From: Arthrobacter_M sp030063245
GTDB taxonomy: Bacteria > Actinomycetota > Actinomycetes > Actinomycetales > Micrococcaceae
NCBI RefSeq assembly: GCF_051131705.1
Contig: NZ_CP180316.1
Location: 3,720,001 to 3,784,000, forward strand
DNA length: 64,000 nt
Direction of reading: 5' to 3'
Shown here: positions 52,333 through 60,031 of the stretch, piece by piece
Position numbering within the stretch: the first letter of the stretch is position 1
Layout: the number at the start of each line of letters is the position of its first letter
Translations under genes and position numbers: made by a program
The notes under the pieces: model-generated
Databases searched by the model: none
The model's input: the letters and a program-made list of their open reading frames with translations, nothing else
What the model was told of the DNA's origin: nothing

Positions 52333-53693
52333 CGTTCAGCCATCTGGACCACGGCACGGACGAGCAGCTGTGGCGCGACTCGACACGGCTTGCGGACACA
52401 CCGGAGCTGAACCTTCGGTTCGGGAGCTACACCAGACTGGTGCTCGTTGCGGCCCATCCCGACGACGAAACGCTGGCCGCCGCGGGCCTGCTGCAGCAGG
52501 CCACCCGGCACGGGCTGGAGGTCCGGCTGGTGGTGGCCACGGATGGTGAGGCATCCCACCCCGGCTCCAGCACGCATACCCCCGAACAGCTGGCCGTCAT
52601 CCGACGCCAGGAACTCGTACACGCCGTTGGTACCGTTGCCCCGGCGGCGCTGATCACCCACCTGGGCATTCCCGACGGCCGCGTCGCCGTCGGCCGCGAC
52701 CAGCTGAGACGGACAATCCTCGCCGAATGCGGCCCCGAACCCGGCGAATCCCTGATCGTGGCGCCGTGGCGCTCCGACGGGCATGCCGACCACGACGCGG
52801 CGGGGGAAGCCGCGGCAGCGGCCGCGCTGGAAAGCGGGAACCCGCTGCTGGAATACCCGGTCTGGCTCTGGCATTGGGGCACCCCGGACGATCCATCGGT
52901 GCCGTGGGCGTCCATGCGCCGGCTGACCCTGGACGGCCCGGATATGGCACGCAGGGAACAGGCCATCAACTGCCACTTCAGCCAGAATGCGCCGCTCTCT
53001 GACCTGCCCGGAGACGAGACCCTGCTGTCCGCGGCGATGATCAGCCATTTCAGCCGACCGTTTGAAATCTTCATCGATGCCGCCGGGTCCATAGTGCCCG
53101 ACGGCGATGAGCGGCTGAGCTGGGCGCAGGCCCAGTTTGACGCGGTTCACCGCAATCTGGCCGAGCCGTGGTCCGCGCCGGAGGCCTGGTACGAAGAACG
53201 CAAGCGGCTGCTGACGCTGGCCGCCTTGCCGGCGCGGCACTATGTCTCCGCGCTGGAGATCGGCTGTTCCACCGGGGTACTGACCCGCGACCTTGCCAGA
53301 CGCTGCGACAGAGTGCTGGGCGTGGACCTGAGCGCCGAAGCGGTGAAAACCGCTGCCCGACGGACGGCCGGGATCCCCGGCGTACGCACTCTGCAGCTGG
53401 CCGTGCCCGGGCACTGGCCGGAGGGATCCTTCGACGTGATCGTCCTGTCCGAGGTGGGATACTACCTGGACCACGAATCACTGCAGCAGACCCTGGAGCT
53501 GATGCTCGGCTCGCTGCTGCCCGGCGGAACCCTGCTGGCGTGCCACTGGCGGCACCAGATCAGCGGCTGGCCGCTGCGCGGCGACGAGGTGCATGAATTC
53601 CTGCGCGGCGACGGGCGGCTCAGACCCCGTGGACGTTACACCGAAGAAGATTTCATCCTGGAGGTCTTCACGGTGCCGCAGGACGGATCATGA
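52326..53693 (+). CDS. Bifunctional PIG-L deacetylase / NodS-like SAM methyltransferase
   Basis: 455 residues. Residues 35-240: PIG-L/LmbE zinc deacetylase with VLVAAHPDDETLAAAGLL, HLGIPDGRV and APWRSDGHADHDAAGEA. Residues 275-455: class I methyltransferase of the nodulation-protein-S group, with YEERKRLLTLAALPARHY, ALEIGCSTGVLTRDLARRCD (SAM loop), GVDLSAEAV and DVIVLSEVGYYL. NodS N-methylates deacetylated chitooligosaccharides, and PIG-L enzymes deacetylate GlcNAc. A single polypeptide that removes an acetyl group and methylates the exposed amine is a reasonable inference. Both ends overlap neighbouring genes. Confidence 0.85.
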   Translation: MVTFSHLDHGTDEQLWRDSTRLADTPELNLRFGSYTRLVLVAAHPDDETLAAAGLLQQATRHGLEVRLVVATDGEASHPGSSTHTPEQLAVIRRQELVHAVGTVAPAALITHLGIPDGRVAVGRDQLRRTILAECGPEPGESLIVAPWRSDGHADHDAAGEAAAAAALESGNPLLEYPVWLWHWGTPDDPSVPWASMRRLTLDGPDMARREQAINCHFSQNAPLSDLPGDETLLSAAMISHFSRPFEIFIDAAGSIVPDGDERLSWAQAQFDAVHRNLAEPWSAPEAWYEERKRLLTLAALPARHYVSALEIGCSTGVLTRDLARRCDRVLGVDLSAEAVKTAARRTAGIPGVRTLQLAVPGHWPEGSFDVIVLSEVGYYLDHESLQQTLELMLGSLLPGGTLLACHWRHQISGWPLRGDEVHEFLRGDGRLRPRGRYTEEDFILEVFTVPQDGS

Positions 53694-54391
53694 CATCCGC
53701 GCTCAGGCAACTGGCCGTCGTCGTCCCGGCACGCAACGAAGAGCGCCTGCTCCCCCGCTGCCTCGATGCCCTCGACGAGGCACATCGGGTCCTGCGGCGC
53801 ACCCGTCCGGGGCTGGAAGTGAGCGTGACGGTGGTGCTTGACCGGACCAACGATGCATCCGCAGCCATCGTCGAACGGAACACCCTAGCCACCGCACTCA
53901 GCTACGGGGCGGGCAACGTCGGCCGTGCACGGAATTTCGGCATCCGCAGTGCATTGCGGGCCTGCGGGCTGCTGCCCGCCGCCGTGTGGATAGCGAATAC
54001 CGACGCGGACAGCTTCGTGCCGGGAAACTGGCTGCTGGCCCAGGCCGAGGCCGCGGAAGAGGGCTGGGATGTCATGGTGGGTACGGTCGAGCCGGAGACG
54101 TCGGATCTGACCGAGGCGCAACTGGACCGTTGGTTTGCAGCCCACAGCCTGCGGGACGGGCATAACCATATCCATGGCGCAAACCTGGGTTTCCGTGCCG
54201 ATGCCTATGAACGGCTGGGCGGTTTCCAGGGCCTGGCGCTGCATGAGGACCGCGGCTTTGTCCTCGCTGCCGCTGCCGCGGGACTGCGGATGCGCGCCAC
54301 CGATGCCTGCCGTGTCCAGACCTCTGGGCGGACGACGAGCTTCGTCCAGGGTGGCTTTGCCGACTACCTTGCCAGCGAAATTAAAGTCTAG
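53690..54391 (+). CDS. Family 2 glycosyltransferase
   Basis: 233 residues. GT-A start LAVVVPARNEERLLPRCLDAL, VSVTVVLDRTNDASAAIVE, metal motif ANTDADSFVPGNWL, and HEDRGFVLAAA as catalytic region. No membrane helix is evident. The ATG overlaps the upstream stop by 4 bp. Third gene of the ACAD/PIG-L-NodS operon and convergent with the tetR gene (4-bp overlap of stop regions). Confidence 0.83.
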   Translation: MTSALRQLAVVVPARNEERLLPRCLDALDEAHRVLRRTRPGLEVSVTVVLDRTNDASAAIVERNTLATALSYGAGNVGRARNFGIRSALRACGLLPAAVWIANTDADSFVPGNWLLAQAEAAEEGWDVMVGTVEPETSDLTEAQLDRWFAAHSLRDGHNHIHGANLGFRADAYERLGGFQGLALHEDRGFVLAAAAAGLRMRATDACRVQTSGRTTSFVQGGFADYLASEIKV

Positions 54392-54966
54392 GGATTCCCG
54401 GCAGCGGGTGTTTGCTCCTTGAGCATGCCGACAACACGAAGCAGTTTCCCGGTGGCCTCGGCCCCGAAGCGTTCCTGCTGTCCCTGCGGTCCGCCGAATA
54501 GCGCGGCATTGTAGTAGAGGCCGTCACCGATCAGCAGAATGGCACGGGCGACGGCGGCGTCCTGGACTTCTTCCCGGATCAGTTCCAGCCATCTGCTTTG
54601 CATCGCTGTGAAGGCCTCACTGACCTGGACATCCTGGCTCTGGGCCAGCCGCGTCGCCGCCACCAGTGTCCGGTCGAAGGTGGTTTCGGAGAAGACGGAC
54701 GTGCGGATGTAATAGTCCGCCGGGCCCTCCGGAGCCTGACGCATCCTGGCAAAGTCCACCTCGGCGAGTTCGCCGAGCTTCTGAATCAGCCCCGAGGTCA
54801 GCGCGTCCCGGCTCTTGAAGTGGTAGAGCAGCCCACCCTTGGACACCCCGGCGGCCGCGGCCACCGCATCTAACGTGGCCGAGCGTTCACCCTCATTGAT
54901 CAGAAGGTTCTCGAAGGCAAGCAGGATACGGTCCCGGGCCGAGGGCTGATTGGGCATGGCACCCAT
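54388..54966 (-). CDS. TetR-family transcriptional regulator
   Basis: 192 residues. Helix-turn-helix: RSATLDAVAAAAGVSKGGLL then YHFKSRDAL at residues 22-50. The ligand domain carries no recognisable signature (TetR_C-like). Divergent from an MFS exporter, with a 41-bp palindrome between them, so it should repress both. Confidence 0.9.
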   Translation of the reverse strand: MGAMPNQPSARDRILLAFENLLINEGERSATLDAVAAAAGVSKGGLLYHFKSRDALTSGLIQKLGELAEVDFARMRQAPEGPADYYIRTSVFSETTFDRTLVAATRLAQSQDVQVSEAFTAMQSRWLELIREEVQDAAVARAILLIGDGLYYNAALFGGPQGQQERFGAEATGKLLRVVGMLKEQTPAAGNP

Positions 54967-54988
54967 CCTACCTAAGCAGCGGTCTCTT

Positions 54989-55029
54989 TATACCGGCTGG
55001 ACGGTTTACTAAACAGTCCAGACGGTATA
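54989..55029. promoter_or_regulatory. TetR operator palindrome
   Basis: Arms 54989-55008 and 55010-55029 are complementary at 18 of 20 positions around a single central base; core halves TATACCG and CTGGAC. It lies between the divergent tetR and MFS starts, and a TATAGT at 55026-55031 could be the -10 of the exporter. Confidence 0.7.
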
Positions 55030-55068
55030 GTATCGTAGAACCTCTTACCACTTAAGGAATGCCGCATC

Positions 55069-56640
55069 ATGTCAGCCAGCACTGCCCGTCACTCCGCCGC
55101 CCCGATGGCCGCGGGTACCTTGCGTACGGCACCCGCCGGTACCAGGGCAGGCCGCCGTGAATGGCTGGCCCTGTCAGTGCTGATGCTCCCGGTATTGCTC
55201 GTCGCCGTGGACAATACCGTGCTCAGCTTTGCCGTCCCGGCCATTTCACTGGCACTGAACCCTACCGCCACAGGCCTGCTCTGGATCATCGATATTTACC
55301 CGTTGATCCTGGCGGGCCTGCTCGTCCCGATGGGCAGCATGGCCGACCGCTTCGGCCGCCGCCGGATGCTCATGGTAGGCAGTCTGGGCTTCACCGCCGT
55401 GTCCGTGGTTGCCGCCTTTGCGCCCAGCGCCAACGCCCTGATCGGGTGCCGGGCCATGCTGGGACTCTTCGGAGCCATGCTGATGCCCTCCACCCTGTCG
55501 CTGATCCGCAATATCTTCACAGACGCCGGTCAGCGCCGCACCGCGATCGCCATCTGGGCCGCGGCATTCTCCGGCGGCGCGGCCTTGGGGCCGCTGCTGG
55601 GCGGGCTGCTGCTGGAGAACTTCTGGTGGGGCGGGGTCGTCCTCCTCGCCGTCCCGATGCTCATCCCGCTGGCCATCCTGGCCCCGCTGTGTGTCCCCGA
55701 ATCGAAAGACCCCGCCCCCGGGCGGATTGACACGGCGAGCATCGCCCTTTCCTTCGGGACGATGGTCCCGCTGATCTACGGCATCAAGGCGCTCGCAACG
55801 GAAGCCCCCGGCCCCGGTTCACTGTTGCCGCTGCTGGTTGGACTTGTCGGCGTTGTCCTGGGGGTCGTCTTCGTTCACCGTCAACTGAGGCAAAGGACGC
55901 CCATGCTGGACGTCCGGCTATTCACCAACCCCGTGTTCAGCGGGGCCGTGGCGGCAAATCTGCTCAGCATTTTCTCGCTGGTGGGTTTCCTGTATTTTGT
56001 CTCGCAGCACCTGCAGCTGGTGGCCGGGCAGTCCCCCACCCGGGCCGGGCTGACCCTCCTTCCCGGACTGGTCATGTCGATCGTGACCGGATTGCTGGTG
56101 GTGCGGCTGGCGCGGCGCATCCGACCAGCCTTTCTGGTGGCCACCGGGCTGCTGCTCAACGCGGCCGGGTACCTGACCGTGCTGCTGAACGGCTCCGGAT
56201 CCGAATCCGGACTACTGCTGGCCTTTGTCCTCCTTGGCTCAGGAGTCGGCATGGCGGAGACTATTTCCAATGACCTGATTCTGGCGACGGCGCCGGCGGC
56301 CAAGGCCGGTGCGGCATCCGCCATATCGGAGACGGCTTATGAGGTGGGTTCCGTGCTGGGAACCGCGGTGCTGGGCAGCATTCTGGCAGCCGCATACCGG
56401 TTCCATGTTTCCGTGCCGGATTCTCTCTCGGCCCAGGCACACGAGGGCGCACGTCAGACGCTGGGCGGGGCCATCAACGCCGCAGCCTCGCTGCCGCCCG
56501 GCCAGGCCGCGGAGCTGATCGGCTCCGCCCAGCGCGCCTTCGATTCCGGTGCCGGCGTGGTGGCTGCCGTCGGGCTTGCCATGATGCTCGCCGCCGCAGC
56601 CATGTCGTTGCTCACCCTCCGCCGGGTGGCGAGAGGCTGA
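55069..56640 (+). CDS. DHA2-family MFS exporter
   Basis: 14-helix exporter, 523 residues. TM1 VLLVAVDNTVLSFAVPAISL, LVPMGSMADRFGRRRMLMVG (motif A), RAMLGLFGAMLMPSTLSLI. It resembles the SmvA/QacA group for cationic drugs. Regulated by the divergent tetR. The C-terminus (AQRAFDSGAGVVAAVGLAMM to LTLRRVARG) is repeated in a fragment 190 bp downstream. Confidence 0.92.
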   Translation: MSASTARHSAAPMAAGTLRTAPAGTRAGRREWLALSVLMLPVLLVAVDNTVLSFAVPAISLALNPTATGLLWIIDIYPLILAGLLVPMGSMADRFGRRRMLMVGSLGFTAVSVVAAFAPSANALIGCRAMLGLFGAMLMPSTLSLIRNIFTDAGQRRTAIAIWAAAFSGGAALGPLLGGLLLENFWWGGVVLLAVPMLIPLAILAPLCVPESKDPAPGRIDTASIALSFGTMVPLIYGIKALATEAPGPGSLLPLLVGLVGVVLGVVFVHRQLRQRTPMLDVRLFTNPVFSGAVAANLLSIFSLVGFLYFVSQHLQLVAGQSPTRAGLTLLPGLVMSIVTGLLVVRLARRIRPAFLVATGLLLNAAGYLTVLLNGSGSESGLLLAFVLLGSGVGMAETISNDLILATAPAAKAGAASAISETAYEVGSVLGTAVLGSILAAAYRFHVSVPDSLSAQAHEGARQTLGGAINAAASLPPGQAAELIGSAQRAFDSGAGVVAAVGLAMMLAAAAMSLLTLRRVARG

Positions 56641-56641
56641 C

Positions 56642-56673
56642 GACGACGGCGGCGGCCATCTGCCGCCGTCGTC
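56642..56673 (+). terminator. Hairpin after the DHA2 exporter
   Basis: Perfect 12-bp stem (GACGACGGCGGC and its complement) directly after the stop codon. No T-run follows, so termination is plausible but not certain. Confidence 0.55.
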
Positions 56674-56819
56674 GCCCGTTACCCGTCAGCCGTCACCCGC
56701 CGTCACCCGCCGTCAACGTTGGCCAGGCCGTCAACGTCTGCGCATCAGCAGCCCGGCCGGTACTGCGCATGTTGACCCGGGCGCATGGTTGGCGCTTTTT
56801 CCTGCGCAGAAGCCTACGG

Positions 56820-56960
56820 ACGTGCCGGCCGCGGAACTCCTGGCCTCGGCCCGGCAGGCCTTTGACTCCGGGGCGGGCCTGGTGTCCGCCGTCGGGCTGG
56901 TGCTGATGCCCGGAGCCGCCGCCATGTCACTGCTCACCCTCCGCCGGGTGGCGAGAGGCA
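56820..56960 (+). pseudogene. Fragment of a second DHA2 exporter (C-terminal end)
   Basis: Encodes VPAAELLASARQAFDSGAGL, then VSAVGLVLMPGAAAMSLL and TLRRVARG, about 75% identical by eye to the last 44 residues of the intact exporter ending at 56640. It has diverged and lacks the rest of the gene, so it looks like the remnant of a deleted tandem paralogue. It accounts for most of the otherwise empty 382-bp stretch 56641-57022, which also holds short GTCACCCGCC repeats. Confidence 0.7.
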
Positions 56961-57022
56961 GACGTCCTCGTCGTCGCCTGTCCTTGAAGTCGTCGGCTGA
57001 CCCACTGTCCAGCCGGAACAGT

Positions 57023-57712
57023 CTAGTGCCGAACGCGCCCGAGCCTGCCAAGCAGGGACTCCAACTCGCCGGCCACCTGTACCGGATCATTCAACAGGTG
57101 CAGATGGTTGGTGGCGGGCAACGTGCGCACCGGCCACTGCCGCCGCGCGGCTTCGTCCCGCTCCGCGGCGTAGATATCACCAAAAGCCAGATACGCCCCC
57201 GGCCGAGAAGCCCAGCCCTCCGGCACCGGCAGCGACCCCTCGAAATAGGACAGCGGAAGGCGTTGCTGCTCCCCCTCGACCCGCGCCCGGGTAACGGCGT
57301 CCGGGAACAAGGACGCAACGTCGGCCTCGTCCCACCACATGGTCCAAACCGGAAGCAGACCGGTCTTGTCCGCGATCCCCCGCAGGAAATCCAGAAATGC
57401 CGCTGGCGCAAGCGGAACGCGCCCGCGGTCCGGCGGGAGTACGGCGTCAACGAAAATGGAGGCGACAACCCGCCGCTGCATCACCAGCGCCGGGACGTAG
57501 GCGCCAGCGTTGCTGTGCGGTATCACCACAAGCTCCCGGTCCAGCGGCAGCGCAGCGAGGAAAGCGTCCAGAACGTCCTGTGTTGTCTGCGGCGGCGCGG
57601 ATACCGGGCATGTCACGACATCCCAGCCACGGTCATCCAGCACCTGCGCCACCGGCTGCCACACGGACGGGCCCAGCAGCGGGCTGGGGAGAAGCATCAG
57701 TGACGTGGGCAT
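57023..57712 (-). CDS. Alpha/beta-fold hydrolase
   Basis: 229 residues. Begins LMLLPSPLLGPSVWQPVAQV; the nucleophile elbow is VVIPHSNAGAYVP (Ser, with Pro replacing the usual Gly); the catalytic His is near TNHLHLLNDP. No lid domain. AGGAA precedes the ATG. Substrate unknown. Confidence 0.8.
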   Translation of the reverse strand: MPTSLMLLPSPLLGPSVWQPVAQVLDDRGWDVVTCPVSAPPQTTQDVLDAFLAALPLDRELVVIPHSNAGAYVPALVMQRRVVASIFVDAVLPPDRGRVPLAPAAFLDFLRGIADKTGLLPVWTMWWDEADVASLFPDAVTRARVEGEQQRLPLSYFEGSLPVPEGWASRPGAYLAFGDIYAAERDEAARRQWPVRTLPATNHLHLLNDPVQVAGELESLLGRLGRVRH

Positions 57713-57716
57713 GCGG

Positions 57717-57944
57717 TTATTTCCTGCGCAGCAGCTTCCGGACGTGCTGGCCGCGGACCACCAGACCCACCATGTGCAGAATCAGGCCCAGGCCAATGAA
57801 CGGCAGCCCAAGGTACGTCCTGGCCGGATCATGAGCGTTCGCCCCGACGACGGTGAGCACCAGGCCGACGGCGATCGCGCCCATGGCGCCGAAGACCAGG
57901 ACCTTGTAGAGCCGGCCGGAGGTTTCCCAAAATTCGTTGAGCAC
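57717..57944 (-). CDS. Small membrane protein, unknown function
   Basis: About 75 residues with two hydrophobic segments: YKVLVFGAMGAIAVGLVLTV and LGLPFIGLGLILHMVGLVV, ending in a basic tail HVRKLLRRK. I chose the GTG at 57944 (VLNEFWETSGRL); longer starts run into the palindrome at 57970. It ends 4 bp before the alpha/beta hydrolase start, so the two are probably co-transcribed. Confidence 0.65.
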   Translation of the reverse strand: MLNEFWETSGRLYKVLVFGAMGAIAVGLVLTVVGANAHDPARTYLGLPFIGLGLILHMVGLVVRGQHVRKLLRRK

Positions 57945-57969
57945 GCACACCAGCTTAGCCCTTGCATCC

Positions 57970-58021
57970 GAGGTGCCCGCGTTGGGGCGTTTCGGCAAAA
58001 TGGCCCCAACGCGGGCACCTC
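57970..58021. repeat. 19-bp perfect palindrome, possible dispersed element
   Basis: GAGGTGCCCGCGTTGGGGC (57970-57988) is perfectly complementary to 58003-58021 with a 14-nt loop. It is too long and lacks T-runs for an ordinary terminator, and sits between two minus-strand genes. Similar GTGCCCGCGTTGGGG palindromes may be dispersed in Arthrobacter genomes; this is from memory and untested. Confidence 0.6.
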
Positions 58022-58026
58022 AGATG

Positions 58027-58935
58027 TCAGAAGAGGGAATCCTGGACGATAGGGACTGCGGAACGGTGGTGGCCAAGGGTGATGCGTCTGCCCTTGAGCT
58101 GGCCCAGGTTGGCCACGAAGTCCGAATCGATGCCATCCATACCGGCCAGCACGTAACCGCCCAGCATGGCCCTGATCAACAGCCCGTGCCCGCCGTCGTC
58201 CAAGGTCGACGGATAAGCGTGCCGACGCTCCCGCGGCGCGGCGCCCGGATCGGCCAGTCCGGCCGCGAGAGCCGGCCGGTCCCAGCCTTCCCTTACGGTT
58301 TGGAAGCCCGCCATCCCGACGCCCCGCAGAATTTCCCTGACGGCACCGGCGTGGCGGCCGTTGACTGCGGCCAGTTCAGCGGCCGGCAACGGCTCCAGCA
58401 GCGCCGCCGCCTTCGCCGCGGATCTGATGTGCTGCGTCAGCCCCAGATTCGCGGTGACCAGGTCTTCCAGCTGCCGGACGATGCGGCCGTCGTCAGCGAG
58501 TGCGACGTACTGCGCCAGCACCGCACCCTGCTCCGCGAGCCTGCTCCATTTGCTGCGTTGCGATGCCGTGCCGACCTTCGTGGCCCCGTCGGCAAAGGTC
58601 GCAATGTAAAGCCAGTGCGGCTGGCCCAGGTACGCCCTGAGCCCGGCGGGCGCGATGCCGCTGCGGTGAAAGTCATGCATATAGCGGAAATCATCGCGGG
58701 CAAAACACCGTCCGCACTGATAGCTCCGCTCCGCGGCGGCCGATTCCGGACAGCGACAATGCACGGACACCGTCGGCCCCTGCACGACAAAGGAGCCCAC
58801 GCACTGCCGCGGCCCGTTGTGAACACCGAACCGCAGCCATTGGCCGGCCGACAACGGGACGGCAGCATCGCCGTCGTCCGTTGTGCAGGACAGCGATGGT
58901 CCGGTTGCGTCCCACACCACCCCGCGGATCAGCAT
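58027..58935 (-). CDS. DUF2797 family protein
   Basis: 302 residues. Contains a Cys-rich zinc-type site near the N-terminus (CRCPES, then QCGRCFARDD), the family core HWLYIATFADGATKVGTAS and a charged C-terminal half (ALLEPLPAAELAAVNGRHA). The core resembles GIY-YIG nuclease strands, but function is unknown. The start at ATG 58935 is preferred over a longer arginine/glycine-rich frame (59019). Confidence 0.72.
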   Translation of the reverse strand: MLIRGVVWDATGPSLSCTTDDGDAAVPLSAGQWLRFGVHNGPRQCVGSFVVQGPTVSVHCRCPESAAAERSYQCGRCFARDDFRYMHDFHRSGIAPAGLRAYLGQPHWLYIATFADGATKVGTASQRSKWSRLAEQGAVLAQYVALADDGRIVRQLEDLVTANLGLTQHIRSAAKAAALLEPLPAAELAAVNGRHAGAVREILRGVGMAGFQTVREGWDRPALAAGLADPGAAPRERRHAYPSTLDDGGHGLLIRAMLGGYVLAGMDGIDSDFVANLGQLKGRRITLGHHRSAVPIVQDSLF

Positions 58936-59077
58936 GCCACCACCGCGAACCCCAGATCCACTCCGTCGAGTCGGGACATCTGGCCCTTCAACCACCGCTC
59001 CAAGGGCAGATGCCACCACTCACCCGGCCGGGCGCGGCGGGCGCGGCCACTGTGACTGGCCCGACGGCCACGCCTGA

Positions 59078-59953
59078 TCAGACCGCCGGCTGGACGCCGA
59101 AGGCTACGGCCAGCTTGATGATCTTCTCGGCACGCCCGAGCCGCGGCAGATCCGAACCATCCCGGATCACGCCGCCGCGGGCATCGAAATCCGCCATGAA
59201 GTCCGAAGCCCAGGCAACGTCGGTGGGGGTAGGGCTGATGACCTCGTTAATGATCGTGGTCTGATCCGTGGCCAGGCAGAGCTTCCCCGTCATCCCCATC
59301 GCGACAGTGATGGCAGACTGCTCGCGCAGAATCGGGTGGTTGGTGCCCACCGTGGGTCCGTCGATGGGACCAGGAAGGTTCCCGACTCGGCTCGCCACCA
59401 CCAGCTTGGCGCGGGGATAGGCCATCGCTTCGCGGTCCGCGCTCATCCCCGTGTCCCGGCGGAAGTCACCGGAACCGAAGGCCAACCGGAATGCGCCCTC
59501 CGACCGCGCGATGTGATTCGCTTCCTCGATCCCGACTGCGGATTCCACCAACGCCAGCACACGGCTTTTACCGTCCAGCCGGTGGTAGGTCTCCTTGACC
59601 TGCTCCGCGTTCTCCGTCTTGGCGAGCATGACCCCCAGCAGCCCGGGAACATTGCGCAGACCTGCCACATCGTCAGCCCAGAAATCCGAGTGGACGTCAT
59701 TGATCCGCACCCATGCCTGCCCGCCGTTGCGCAGCCAATCGATGACCGCCGTCCGCGCCGAGGGCTTGTTGACCGGGTCAACGGCGTCCTCGATGTCAAG
59801 CACAATGGCATCCGCCCGCGACGACGCCGCATCGTCAAAGATCTCGGGCTTGGTCGCCGGGACCAGGAGCCAGGACCTGGCGATGTCTGCGGGAATATTG
59901 CGGGAACGGACATTATTGGCGGGAGGGGCGGTGTTGCCGACGGTGGAAGACAT
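59078..59953 (-). CDS. CitE-like CoA ester lyase (HpcH/HpaI family)
   Basis: Cleaves or condenses CoA esters such as citryl-, malyl- or citramalyl-CoA. 291 residues. Motifs: ARSWLLVPATKPEIFDDA, ADAIVLDIEDAVDP, WVRINDVHSDFW (substrate Arg), LALVESAVGIEEAN (metal Glu) and LAFGSGDFRRDTG (metal Asp). No citDF genes are nearby, so it is the stand-alone type. Start follows a TANNNT box by 6 nt. Confidence 0.87.
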   Translation of the reverse strand: MSSTVGNTAPPANNVRSRNIPADIARSWLLVPATKPEIFDDAASSRADAIVLDIEDAVDPVNKPSARTAVIDWLRNGGQAWVRINDVHSDFWADDVAGLRNVPGLLGVMLAKTENAEQVKETYHRLDGKSRVLALVESAVGIEEANHIARSEGAFRLAFGSGDFRRDTGMSADREAMAYPRAKLVVASRVGNLPGPIDGPTVGTNHPILREQSAITVAMGMTGKLCLATDQTTIINEVISPTPTDVAWASDFMADFDARGGVIRDGSDLPRLGRAEKIIKLAVAFGVQPAV

Positions 59954-59959
59954 AGATCT

Positions 59960-59965
59960 ACCGTA
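59960..59965 (-). promoter_or_regulatory. -10 box of a leaderless citE-like start
   Basis: TACGGT on the minus strand, 6 nt before the ATG at 59953; no ribosome-binding sequence is seen. Confidence 0.5.
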
Positions 59966-60031
59966 TATCCGCCGGGGCCGCGGCGACTATTCCGCGCCCG
60001 TGTGGTGGGGGCGCCTCCCACACGTGGCGGG

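Noticed and set aside
58936..59019. N-terminal extension of the DUF2797 protein to an upstream start
   Set aside because: The extra 28 residues are arginine/glycine-rich and unlike the family; ATG 58935 gives the natural start MLIRGVVWD.
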